A stretch of DNA of 64,000 nucleotides from Chthoniobacterales bacterium (GTDB taxonomy: Bacteria; Verrucomicrobiota; Verrucomicrobiia; Chthoniobacterales; UBA10450): the NCBI GenBank assembly GCA_035274845.1, contig DATENU010000022.1, forward strand, positions 310,001-374,000, written 5' to 3'. The translations under genes and the position numbers were made by a program. This document shows, piece after piece, positions 35,800 to 44,171 of the stretch (position 1 is its first letter; the number at the start of each line of letters is the position of its first letter). The notes under the pieces are model-generated. The model saw only the letters and a list, made by a program, of their open reading frames with translations. It did not search any database and was not told the DNA's origin.

Positions 35800-38700
35800 T
35801 CAGGAATTGGGTTTGGCCGACAGGGCACCTTGCTTCATCGTCGAGATCGTTTTTCCATCCAGGCCGAAATAGATTTTGGTCATTTGCTTTCCGCGCTCGT
35901 CGTAGGTCGCTTCCCAACCGTGGTAGCCCTCCTTGTGCAGGACAGGCTCGCCGTTCACCCCATGATAAGTCTGCCGGGTAACATTCCCTCGCGGGTCGAA
36001 GGTCGCCTTTACGATGGCAAATCCATTCGGCAAAAGACCGGCCTTCTCATCCAGGCCGAGGTAGGTCGTTTTGATTTCATTGCCGCGCTCGTCGTACTCC
36101 GCTTCCCATCCGTGGTGGCCGTTCTTGTGCAAAACGGGCTCGTCATGGGCGCCGTGAAACGTCATCCGGGTCATCCTGCCATGGACATCGTAGGTACCCT
36201 TGACGATCGCGAAGCCATTTTCCTGCGTGATTGGCTCCCCATCCAGACCGATAAACGTCCGGACGATCTCATTGCCATGATCGTCAAATTGCGCCTTCCA
36301 GCCGTGATACGATTTTTGGTAGAGCGCCGGACGATCATCGGGCCCAAAATAGGTCGCGCTGGTTTCATTTCCGCGCGCGTCGTAGCTCCACTTCACCGTG
36401 GCGTAACCGTCCGGCAGCAGGAGCGGTTTTCCGTCGAGACCAAAAAACGTTTTCGACGTCCTTCTTCCCCGCTCGTCAAAGCGCGCGTCCCAGCCGTGAT
36501 GGCCTTCCTTGTGCAAAACCGGTTCGCCATTGACCCCATGCAAGCTCAGGCGGGTCTGCTTGCCGCTGGCGTCATAGTCCGACTTGATCGTCGCAAAGCC
36601 GGCGACAAGCAGCATCGGTTTCTCATCCAGGCCTACATAGGTATCGACGATCTCGTTCCCTCGCTCGTCGTATTCGGCGTTCCAACCGTGGTTGCCGTCC
36701 TTATGCAGCACCGGTTCGCCGTTGACGCCGCGATATCTCTTCCGGATCACCTTTCCCCGGCCGTCATAACTATTAACCGCCTTGTGAATCCCGGATTCCT
36801 TTTCAATCGTCGGATTCCCGCCCGCGTCGAAATAAGCGTGCTCCAGCTCATTGCCGTCGGAATCGTATTTCTTTCGAACGATGGCGTAACCGGCCAGCAA
36901 GGCAGCAGGTTTATCGTCCACTCCCAGGAAGGTAGTCGAGATTTCGTTTCCCCGGCCGTCGTATTCGGATTCCCAGGCATGGTTGCCATCCTTGTGCAGG
37001 ACTGGTTCTCCATTGACGCCGAAGTAAGCTTGCCGGGTCTTCCGGCCCCTGGCGTCGAAGGTCGACTTCATCATCGCGTAACCTGAGGTCACCAGGGTCG
37101 GTTTCCCATCCAAACCGACGTAAGTGAGGGCAACCTGATTTCCGCGGCCGTCGAACTGTGCTTTCCAGGCATGGTTGCCGTCCCGGTGCAGAACGGGCTC
37201 ACCGTTTAGGCCGTGGTAACTCATCCGCGTGGTCTTGCCTTGCTCATTATAAGTAGACCTGAAGATAGCGACCCCGGCCGCCAGCAGGGTTGGCTTCCCG
37301 TCCAGCCCCAGATAGGTCGACGTGATCTGGTTTCCGTGTTCGTCAAACTCGACTTCCCAGCCGTGATAACCATCCTTGTGCAGGACCGGCTCGCCATTTG
37401 CCCCGTGGAAGGTGCTGCGACGCAGCCTCCCATGTTCGTCAGTTTCGCTCTTGGAAATATACCAGCCATCCTTGACCGGCATCGGCTTCAGGTCGGGCCC
37501 CACGGAACGGACCTCGGTGACAAATCCCTTTTCATTGTAGGTGTACTGCAAGCCACAGTTGCCGGCGCTGTCGCGCATGTTCTTGCCGTCGGCGTCGAGC
37601 GAAAGCAGCTGAGTGACCTGGCCGCGAGAATTGTAAGTCACGCTTTGTCCAAACGCGCCGTCGGGTCCGGCAGCAGGGAGGTTCTTACCATCTCGATAAG
37701 TAATGCGGTCCTCCCATCCGTCTTTGTCGTAGTGGATGGAAACATACTCGGCCTGGGAGGCGCGTTGTATTTGCGGGAATCCATCCGGCCCCACGAAGTG
37801 AGCCAGCCGGGTGGACGACCGGTCCGTCCCAGGCAACGAATAGACGAAGCCAAATACCATGTTGCCGTCCCGGTCCAGCCCGCGCTCGTAGATGATTTCG
37901 CCGTTGTCGTTCGACACTAACTCCCATTGGCAGAAAGTGTGGAGACCGAGCCGCTCGGCGCGCGCTTGCGATTGGCCGCTTTCGCTGTCACCGGAATCCG
38001 AATCGCGTTTCCACAAGTAGGTCCCGAGGTTGTGATTCGTCGTTGGCTTCAGGTTGGAATCAACGACGACGACTCTGAAGGCGGGTTTCCACCGGACCCG
38101 CCACCCTTCCAAAGTAACGCCTTTGTTGATTAGGAGGTAGGAAACACCATGGTGGCGTGCTTCCTCCTCGGAGATGGGAATCGATCCCACGGGGAACCCG
38201 TTCCGCTTGATGAACTCGCTGTAGTAGGCCTTGTGTTCCTTGACGAAAACGTAGTAGCCGCCCCACAGGGTAGCCACCAGGGCGACCGCCAGGGCGCAGG
38301 CGATCGCGAACGTTAGGCGTTGCTTCCGCTGTTGCGCTACCTGTTGAACGCGGAGACGCTCTGCCTGGGCCAGAGCGTCGCGGGTCAGCCGCGAATCCCG
38401 GCTGGCTTTGATGACGGGAACGAGGACGTCATGGGTAAGTTCCACCCTGCGGGTGTGGTGGCGGTCTTCGTAGGCCAGAAGCCGGCGATTCACCAACTCA
38501 TTGAGAATCGGCAGGGTCACATCCGGCCGGGTTAGCGCGTCATCCAGCGCGGAACTGTTGCGATGCCCGCTCGCGGTGAGGAGTTCGTCTTCGATAAAGA
38601 GGCGCACGCCCGGCGGAAAATCGTGAAGCGTGCGAAGGTAAAAATCCTCGAAGATCTTGTGCTGCTCGACATCCAGGAGGTCGGGCGTAATCTTCGCGTC

Positions 38701-39588
38701 CGGACCGCGCGTGAGGCGGCGCTCGTTCAATTCCCTCAGCACGAGACTGAGCAAGGCCGGGGCAACGGTCATCTCGCCGGTTTCAGCCGTGGCCCCGGCC
38801 ACGTACTTCACGATGCGCTCCTCGACGCCCGGAGCCAGTAACCCGGCTCCGAGAGCAATCACCTGCCGCGCCTGTTTTTCGCCCATCGGCAAAAGGCGCA
38901 GGCGGTTCTGGCCGAGGGCACGGAATTGGGAGCGAATGCGATCGAGGTCCGCGAGATAATCTTCCCGCATCGCCAGGAGGACCTTGAGCGGCGCCGGCTT
39001 GAAGTTGAAACCTTTCACGCGTGAAGGATCCTCGCGCAAGGCCGCCGGCGGACGGTTCTCGACCAGGTCGGCAAGCTCGACGATGAATGCTTCCACCCGC
39101 GCCACGCGCGACGCCGTTTCCCGCCCGAGCGTGAAAGCTTCCTCGAATTGATCGAACGCCAGGAACGGCGTCACCAGGTCGTTCCGCGCGCTCCAGAAAT
39201 GGTTGCCCTCGCGATGGAAATATTCCCAGAGCGTTTCATCCGGCTGCGGCTGCGGCGCTTCCACTCTCGCCGCGACCGCAGCCTCGGTGATGGCGTTCAG
39301 GATTTGTCGGGCCAGGGGCGCGGCGTCTTCGAGGAAATCCAACCGGATGGGGACGGGCAGAAAATTATCTTCCCGCAACGCCGGAAACAAACCGGCCTGG
39401 ACCAATGATGTTTTCCCAAGACCCGAGACACCGTAGAGCAAAGTGAGCGTATCGCGCCGGACCAGGCGAACGAGGTCCTCAATCTCATCGCCGCGGCCGG
39501 CGAAAAATTCGCGATCGCCTTCGGTAAAGGAGGCCAGCCCGATCCAGGGATGCTGCGCGTCGGCCCGCTCGGCCACCGGTTCGCTCAT
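35800..39588 (-). CDS. Membrane STAND NTPase with a C-terminal YD-like repeat array
   Basis: 1262 residues. 'PWIGLASFTEGDREFFAGRGDEI' leads into an nSTAND1-type P-loop domain: Walker A 'GVSGLGKT' (53-60), Walker B-like 'FLAFDQFEEAF' (142-152), then a winged-helix-like region ending in 'RRVELTHDVLVPVI'. One membrane helix lies at 424-449. From about 690 to 1250 there are roughly eleven linked units of 45-52 residues built on 'YDERGNEI...Y.GLDGKP', 'GYA..K..YD..G', 'GVNGEPVLHKDG.HGW', similar in spirit to RHS/YD repeats. Known STAND proteins use such arrays as sensors that trigger oligomerisation. Its ATG overlaps the stop of the SIR2-like/TIR gene (ATGA, 39588-39585), implying that the two work together. 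Confidence 0.86.
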   Translation of the reverse strand: MSEPVAERADAQHPWIGLASFTEGDREFFAGRGDEIEDLVRLVRRDTLTLLYGVSGLGKTSLVQAGLFPALREDNFLPVPIRLDFLEDAAPLARQILNAITEAAVAARVEAPQPQPDETLWEYFHREGNHFWSARNDLVTPFLAFDQFEEAFTLGRETASRVARVEAFIVELADLVENRPPAALREDPSRVKGFNFKPAPLKVLLAMREDYLADLDRIRSQFRALGQNRLRLLPMGEKQARQVIALGAGLLAPGVEERIVKYVAGATAETGEMTVAPALLSLVLRELNERRLTRGPDAKITPDLLDVEQHKIFEDFYLRTLHDFPPGVRLFIEDELLTASGHRNSSALDDALTRPDVTLPILNELVNRRLLAYEDRHHTRRVELTHDVLVPVIKASRDSRLTRDALAQAERLRVQQVAQQRKQRLTFAIACALAVALVATLWGGYYVFVKEHKAYYSEFIKRNGFPVGSIPISEEEARHHGVSYLLINKGVTLEGWRVRWKPAFRVVVVDSNLKPTTNHNLGTYLWKRDSDSGDSESGQSQARAERLGLHTFCQWELVSNDNGEIIYERGLDRDGNMVFGFVYSLPGTDRSSTRLAHFVGPDGFPQIQRASQAEYVSIHYDKDGWEDRITYRDGKNLPAAGPDGAFGQSVTYNSRGQVTQLLSLDADGKNMRDSAGNCGLQYTYNEKGFVTEVRSVGPDLKPMPVKDGWYISKSETDEHGRLRRSTFHGANGEPVLHKDGYHGWEVEFDEHGNQITSTYLGLDGKPTLLAAGVAIFRSTYNEQGKTTRMSYHGLNGEPVLHRDGNHAWKAQFDGRGNQVALTYVGLDGKPTLVTSGYAMMKSTFDARGRKTRQAYFGVNGEPVLHKDGNHAWESEYDGRGNEISTTFLGVDDKPAALLAGYAIVRKKYDSDGNELEHAYFDAGGNPTIEKESGIHKAVNSYDGRGKVIRKRYRGVNGEPVLHKDGNHGWNAEYDERGNEIVDTYVGLDEKPMLLVAGFATIKSDYDASGKQTRLSLHGVNGEPVLHKEGHHGWDARFDERGRRTSKTFFGLDGKPLLLPDGYATVKWSYDARGNETSATYFGPDDRPALYQKSYHGWKAQFDDHGNEIVRTFIGLDGEPITQENGFAIVKGTYDVHGRMTRMTFHGAHDEPVLHKNGHHGWEAEYDERGNEIKTTYLGLDEKAGLLPNGFAIVKATFDPRGNVTRQTYHGVNGEPVLHKEGYHGWEATYDERGKQMTKIYFGLDGKTISTMKQGALSAKPNS

Positions 39589-40937
39589 TGGGCAGCGGCC
39601 TTCAAGCGGCGCTCGCGCACGATGTCGGTCAGAACCTTGACGAACTCCGGCTTGGGCTCGCCGCCGGCCGCGCGGGAATAGTGGAACTCGCGGAAGCCGC
39701 TAAAGCTCACCGCGCTCTCGGGCGTTTCATCAATGATCACCGGATGAATCAGCCGGGCCGTCGCCCGGTCCATGTCGCGCAGCCGCTCAAGGGCGCGATT
39801 CCATTCCCGAATAAAAATGCCTTCGTCGCGTTTGTTGGTGTTCGCGGAGATGACCGGCACAAAAACGTCGCAGCTGGCGATGTTCTGCTCGATCACCGGC
39901 CACCAGGGATCGCCCGAGCCCAGCCGTCCCTTGTCGAACCAGACATCGAGTCCGGCGCTGCCGAGCGTGCTTTGGAGCCGCTCCACCGATTCGACATCCT
40001 GGCTCGCATAACTCACGAAAACCGCCGGCGGCTTGGACGAGGTGAACGAGGCGTGCACCTCGGAAGGGGCGGGCTTGTCCGTGAATGCTTCCCATTTTTC
40101 GGATAACTGATCGACAAACTGGATCGGATTGGCGACGCCAAATGATTTCGTCTGCGGGCTGAAGTTCTCCAGGAAATCGCGCAGGTGAGCGTCGGACACC
40201 ACCGCCCCATCGGCGACGAATTCCCGCGCTTCGTTGCCGCTATAAAGGCGCTCGCGGCGGCTGAGCCGGACGAAAAACCGCGCGAGCCAATCGGGGTGGG
40301 CATTGCCGATGAGCAACAGGCGCTTGGTCCGCAACTCGTCGAACAGATTCGCGAGACGCCCCGACATCGATTCTTCGTGGAGCTTCCAGATAAACTCGAG
40401 CGTCTCCTCGTCGATCAACGCGCTGTCCGGGATGCCGGAAATTCTTCCGAAAAGATGAAAAACGACTCGGTGAGGCGAGCGCGCGTAATCGCGCGGGATG
40501 TCGCAGAGAGCGGAATTCGGAGCGTAGGCGAAGACGTGATCCGCCGGGGCGCCGAGGGCTTTGGCAAGCAACGAATCCACCGTCGTGCTCACGAACAGAC
40601 GAAGCGGCTCGATGGCGGCCAGCTTTCGGAGCGGCTCGGGAACTTCAACCTGTCCCTGCACCTCCGCGAGAATCTCGAAGCTCTTGACGTTAACGTCGTC
40701 GCGGGAATTGCGGCGGCTGGCGTTGAGATAGGCGGCGACCACCTGGTCGATGCTCGAGCAGGGACCGCATTCCTCGACTTCCAATTCCCGGGCCAGACGC
40801 CGCGCCAGATATTCGTAAAGAAGCTGTGATTGGCCCTCGATCTCGATTCGCAGGAGATCGCGGCCAACAATCGGGACCACAACGCCCTTGGAAATCGCCT
40901 GGAGCAATTTGCTCCATTGTTTCGAGTCGTCGTTCAC
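39585..40937 (-). CDS. SIR2-like/TIR domain protein (predicted effector)
   Basis: 450 residues from GTG 40937 (a longer frame would overlap the divergent gene and is not protein-like). Residues 10-285 resemble SIR2-like domains ('VVVPIVGRDLL', 'RLFVSTTVDSLLAKAL', 'VVFHLFGRISG', 'LLIGNAHPDWLARF'). But the usual Asn of TTNxD is Val120 and the His of HLHG appears to be Phe163, so NAD cleavage there is doubtful. Residues 304-448 are a TIR domain ('AVFVSYASQDVESVERL', 'GLDVWFDKGRLGSGDPWW', 'CDVFVPVISANT') with the expected catalytic Glu at E378 in 'FIREWN'. TIR domains of bacterial defence systems degrade NAD or make cyclic-ADP-ribose signals. Coupled by ATGA to the STAND gene. Confidence 0.85.
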   Translation of the reverse strand: MNDDSKQWSKLLQAISKGVVVPIVGRDLLRIEIEGQSQLLYEYLARRLARELEVEECGPCSSIDQVVAAYLNASRRNSRDDVNVKSFEILAEVQGQVEVPEPLRKLAAIEPLRLFVSTTVDSLLAKALGAPADHVFAYAPNSALCDIPRDYARSPHRVVFHLFGRISGIPDSALIDEETLEFIWKLHEESMSGRLANLFDELRTKRLLLIGNAHPDWLARFFVRLSRRERLYSGNEAREFVADGAVVSDAHLRDFLENFSPQTKSFGVANPIQFVDQLSEKWEAFTDKPAPSEVHASFTSSKPPAVFVSYASQDVESVERLQSTLGSAGLDVWFDKGRLGSGDPWWPVIEQNIASCDVFVPVISANTNKRDEGIFIREWNRALERLRDMDRATARLIHPVIIDETPESAVSFSGFREFHYSRAAGGEPKPEFVKVLTDIVRERRLKAAAQ

Positions 40938-41039
40938 GCTGGGCGTGAGATTGTCAGGAACCGGGCAAAATCGCAACTGTTCGCGTGCCGCCCTTTCCGG
41001 TCTTGTGTCGCTCTGGGGCGAACGGGCAGACTCCGCTTC

Positions 41040-41846
41040 ATGAACCCACCCCGCGCCCTCGCGCTTACCGCTTTCCTGATGCTCTGCTTCTGCCGCCTGG
41101 CGGCGGGCGGCCCGGCGAACGTGATTATCGATTTGAAGAACAACTACATCCTCGGAGCGCTGGATAATGGAAAATGGCTCGATAGCGCCAAGGCCGGCGC
41201 TCTGCTGAAAGAGGGCACTTCGTTTCGCGCTTACGGCCTGGATCGAGAAATGGGCTCGACCAAAGCGGGCACACCAGAGTCGATGAGCGAACCGTGCCCC
41301 GATACGTGGACGGTGAAACTTTCTCCTCCGCGGGAAGAGGGGGCGATCGCGCTGAGTGGTTCGTGGAACGCCTTGCCGCGCAAACCGCGCAGCGCCGATG
41401 TTACCCAGCCCGTTTATGTGCAGGCGGTCCGCGAATTTCTTCAAACAAAAGGCCTGAAGGATCCCGAGGTCCACATCACGCAAATCCTGCGCGTCGACCT
41501 CGATGGCGACAAGGAAGAGGAGGTGTTGATCAGCGCGACCAATTACCTGACGAAGAAGAAGGGCATGCCGTCGAGCGCCACGGCCGGAAGTTATTCATTT
41601 GTCCTGTTGCGGCGGGTCGTGGAGGGCAAAGTGAAAACGCAGTCGGTCGAGGGCGAATTCTATCCGAAGCAAAAGGAATTCAACGCGCCCAGTCGGTATC
41701 GCGTCCTCGCCGTGCTCGATCTGGACGGCGACGGCAAAATGGAAGTGATCGTCGACAGCGAGTATTACGAAGGCGGCGCCACCACAATCTACCGATGCAC
41801 GCCGGAGAAAATCGAAGAGCTGATCTCGACTGGCTGCGGGGCGTGA
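41040..41846 (+). CDS. Secreted protein with FG-GAP-like calcium motifs
   Basis: 268 residues from ATG 41040 (signal peptide 'LALTAFLMLCFCRLAAGG'; the longer in-frame extension overlaps the divergent SIR2/TIR start). Two DxDxDG-type motifs, 'RVDLDGDKEEEVLIS' and 'VLDLDGDGKMEVIVDSEYYEGG', are typical of VCBS/FG-GAP repeats that bind calcium. The N-terminal half contains 'DLKNNYILGALDNGKWLDSAKA'. Function unknown. It diverges from the SIR2/TIR gene with about 100 bases between starts. Confidence 0.78.
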   Translation: MNPPRALALTAFLMLCFCRLAAGGPANVIIDLKNNYILGALDNGKWLDSAKAGALLKEGTSFRAYGLDREMGSTKAGTPESMSEPCPDTWTVKLSPPREEGAIALSGSWNALPRKPRSADVTQPVYVQAVREFLQTKGLKDPEVHITQILRVDLDGDKEEEVLISATNYLTKKKGMPSSATAGSYSFVLLRRVVEGKVKTQSVEGEFYPKQKEFNAPSRYRVLAVLDLDGDGKMEVIVDSEYYEGGATTIYRCTPEKIEELISTGCGA

Positions 41847-41848
41847 AG

Positions 41849-41871
41849 TTGGAGCGACGGCGTCGCTCCAA
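41849..41871. repeat. Perfect palindrome just after a stop codon (possible terminator)
   Basis: TTGGAGCGACG and its reverse complement around a central G, beginning 3 bases after the stop at 41846. It has the GGAG head of the REP family here but is a simple hairpin. No U tract follows. Confidence 0.6.
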
Positions 41872-41987
41872 GGCGCGGGGACAGCCAGCCCACGCTTTCC
41901 TGTTGCAATTCGCGCCGGGAATCGTTCTCCTCGCGCAAGCGCAAGGATCCGCCGCCAGCCGAATTCATTCATAACCGGACGCCAACC

Positions 41988-44060
41988 ATGGACCCAAATC
42001 CGCCAAGCCCAACTGCCGACCTCAGCGAACGAAGTCGCCCCGAATTAACGATTCGTGGCCTGATCATCGGCGTGATCATCACGCTCGTCTTCACGGCCGC
42101 CAACGTTTACTTCGGCCTCAAGGCCGGCCTCACTTTTTCAACCTCCATCCCCGCCGCGGTCATCTCGATGGCGATCCTGCGCTATTTCAAAAACGCCACT
42201 GTGCAGGAAAACAATATCGTCCAGACCGTTGCCTCGGCGGCCGGCACCCTGTCGTCGATCATCTTTGTTTTGCCGGGCCTCATCATGATCGGCTGGTGGA
42301 CCGAGTTTCCCTTTTGGATCTCATTCCTGATTTGCGCGCTCGGCGGCATTCTCGGCGTGATGTATTCGATTCCGTTGCGGCGCGCTTTGGTGACCAATTC
42401 CGATCTGCCGTACCCGGAAGGGGTCGCCTGCGCGGAAGTGCTCAAGATCGGCAGCGGCGATCAAGCCCATGCGGCCGACATCGAACATAGCCGCGCTGGA
42501 TTGCTCGCGGTGTTGTGGGGTTCGATCGTTTCCGCGGGTTTCGCCATCATCGTCGCGACGCAAATCTTCGCGGCCGATGTGGCGCAAACTTTCCGGATCG
42601 GCAAACGCGGCGCGGTCAGCGGTTACGATTTTTTCCTTTCCTTCGCGCTGCTCGGGATCGGGCACCTGGTCGGGCTCTGGGTTGGAATTGCGATGCTGGT
42701 CGGCGCGTTGATCGGCTGGGGATGGGGCGTCCCACATTTCTCCCAAATGGTGACCGACCTGATCAATTCCGGAGCCACCAATCTTCCGAAGGCGGTCGTG
42801 ACTGCCGTCGGCACGGGCGACCCCGCCAAAATCACGGGGGCCGTGTGGAGTAATTATGTCCGCTTCCTTGGCGCGGGCGCCATCGGGGTTTCCGCGATTT
42901 GGACTTTGCTCAAGCTGGTGAAGCCGGTCGTGAGCGGACTGGCCGGCGCAATGGCAGCGAACCGCGCGCGCAAAGCTGGCCAGGCCCACACCTTGCCGAT
43001 CACGGAGCGCGACATTCCAATCGGGATCGTGGCCATCGTCACTCTGGTTTGCATGCTGCCAATCGGATGGGTCCTGGCCTATTTCGCGAACTCAAGTGGC
43101 CTGGGCAGCCATATGTGGACTCTCACCATCGGCAGCGTTTTCTATGTTGTCCTGATGAGCTTCTTTGTTTCCGCGGTCTGCGGCTACATGGCTGGACTCA
43201 TCGGTTCTTCGAATAGCCCGCTGTCCGGCATTGGCATTCTCGTCGTCATTGGCGCTGCCTTGCTCCTGGTCTTTGGCGTGAAATCGCAACTCCCGGCGGA
43301 CGCGGGCAAGGCGCTCATCGCCTTCGCTCTGTTCACCACCGCCGTCATTTTCAACGTCGCCGCGATTGCCAATAATAACCTGCAGGATCTGAAGACCGGC
43401 CAGCTTGTGGATGCGACTCCGTGGAAGCAGCAGGTGGCGCTGATCATCGGCGTGCTCGCGGGCGCGGTCGTTATCCCGCCCGTCCTCGATCTGATGAACC
43501 AGGCCTACGGATTCGTCGGCGCTCCCGGCGCGGAGACGCGCGCCACCCCCTTGGCCGCGCCCCAGGCGGGTTTGATTTCTTCCCTCGCCAAAGGCGTGAT
43601 CACCGCCGACATCGACTGGAGCCTGATCCAAACCGGCGCGCTGATTGGCGTCGTGGTCATTATTCTGAACGAGACTCTTTCCCGGACGACAAAATCCATG
43701 AGTCTGCCGCCACTCGCCGTCGGCCTCGGGATTTATCTGCCGACCCAGAGCACGCTGATGATTGTGGTCGGCGCGGTGGCCGGCTGGTTCTTCGACCGCG
43801 CCGCCGATCGGACCGCGAGACCAAAATCGACCAAGGATCTCGGGGTCTTGCTGGCGTCAGGTCTCATCGTCGGGGAAGGGATCATCGGCGTCGTGCTCTC
43901 CGCGATCGTTGTCTTCTCCGCCAAAGATGCGCCGCTCTCGGTGGTCGGTCCGCACTTCGAAACCGCCGCCGTCTTTATTGGCGGCGCAGCCTTCATCGCG
44001 ATCGCATTCGTTCTTTATCGCTGGATTCTGCGAATGGCGAACAAGGCGGGGACGGCATAG
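41988..44060 (+). CDS. OPT family oligopeptide transporter
   Basis: 690 residues with about 14-16 membrane helices. OPT signatures are clear: 'AANVYFGLKAGLTFSTSIPAAVIS', 'NNIVQTVASAAGTLSS', 'PYPEGVACAEVLK', 'GYMAGLIGSSNSPLSGIGI', 'NNNLQDLKTGQLVDATPWKQQ' and 'LPPLAVGLGIYLP'. The family imports oligopeptides or metal chelates by proton symport. A second OPT gene follows on the same strand after a REP doublet. Paired OPT genes may give two transporters of different specificity. Confidence 0.94.
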   Translation: MDPNPPSPTADLSERSRPELTIRGLIIGVIITLVFTAANVYFGLKAGLTFSTSIPAAVISMAILRYFKNATVQENNIVQTVASAAGTLSSIIFVLPGLIMIGWWTEFPFWISFLICALGGILGVMYSIPLRRALVTNSDLPYPEGVACAEVLKIGSGDQAHAADIEHSRAGLLAVLWGSIVSAGFAIIVATQIFAADVAQTFRIGKRGAVSGYDFFLSFALLGIGHLVGLWVGIAMLVGALIGWGWGVPHFSQMVTDLINSGATNLPKAVVTAVGTGDPAKITGAVWSNYVRFLGAGAIGVSAIWTLLKLVKPVVSGLAGAMAANRARKAGQAHTLPITERDIPIGIVAIVTLVCMLPIGWVLAYFANSSGLGSHMWTLTIGSVFYVVLMSFFVSAVCGYMAGLIGSSNSPLSGIGILVVIGAALLLVFGVKSQLPADAGKALIAFALFTTAVIFNVAAIANNNLQDLKTGQLVDATPWKQQVALIIGVLAGAVVIPPVLDLMNQAYGFVGAPGAETRATPLAAPQAGLISSLAKGVITADIDWSLIQTGALIGVVVIILNETLSRTTKSMSLPPLAVGLGIYLPTQSTLMIVVGAVAGWFFDRAADRTARPKSTKDLGVLLASGLIVGEGIIGVVLSAIVVFSAKDAPLSVVGPHFETAAVFIGGAAFIAIAFVLYRWILRMANKAGTA

Positions 44061-44063
44061 CGC

Positions 44064-44168
44064 TGTAGCGGCGGTCTCGGACCGCCGAAATCGTGAACCG
44101 TAACTCATCCGTCCGACGGCCATCCTCCTTCGTTAAAACGCGTTCGGCGGTCAGAGACCGCCGCTACA
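44064..44168. repeat. REP doublet (GTAG type) between the OPT genes
   Basis: The outer ends TGTAGCGGCGGTCT and AGACCGCCGCTACA are reverse complements; each arm folds on itself (GGCGGTC/GACCGCC). It fills nearly the whole gap, from 4 bases after the first OPT stop to 4 bases before the second OPT start codon at 44172. Confidence 0.88.
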
Positions 44169-44171
44169 AAC

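Noticed and set aside
35830..37086. 418-codon plus-strand frame with internal repeats; also considered as a CRISPR-like array
   Set aside because: It mirrors the YD-like protein repeats on the other strand. The period is ~150 bases of coding sequence without spacers or short palindromic repeats, so it is not CRISPR.
40938..41483. N-terminal extension of the SIR2-like/TIR frame
   Set aside because: It overlaps the divergent secreted-protein gene and is not protein-like; GTG 40937 directly precedes the domain.
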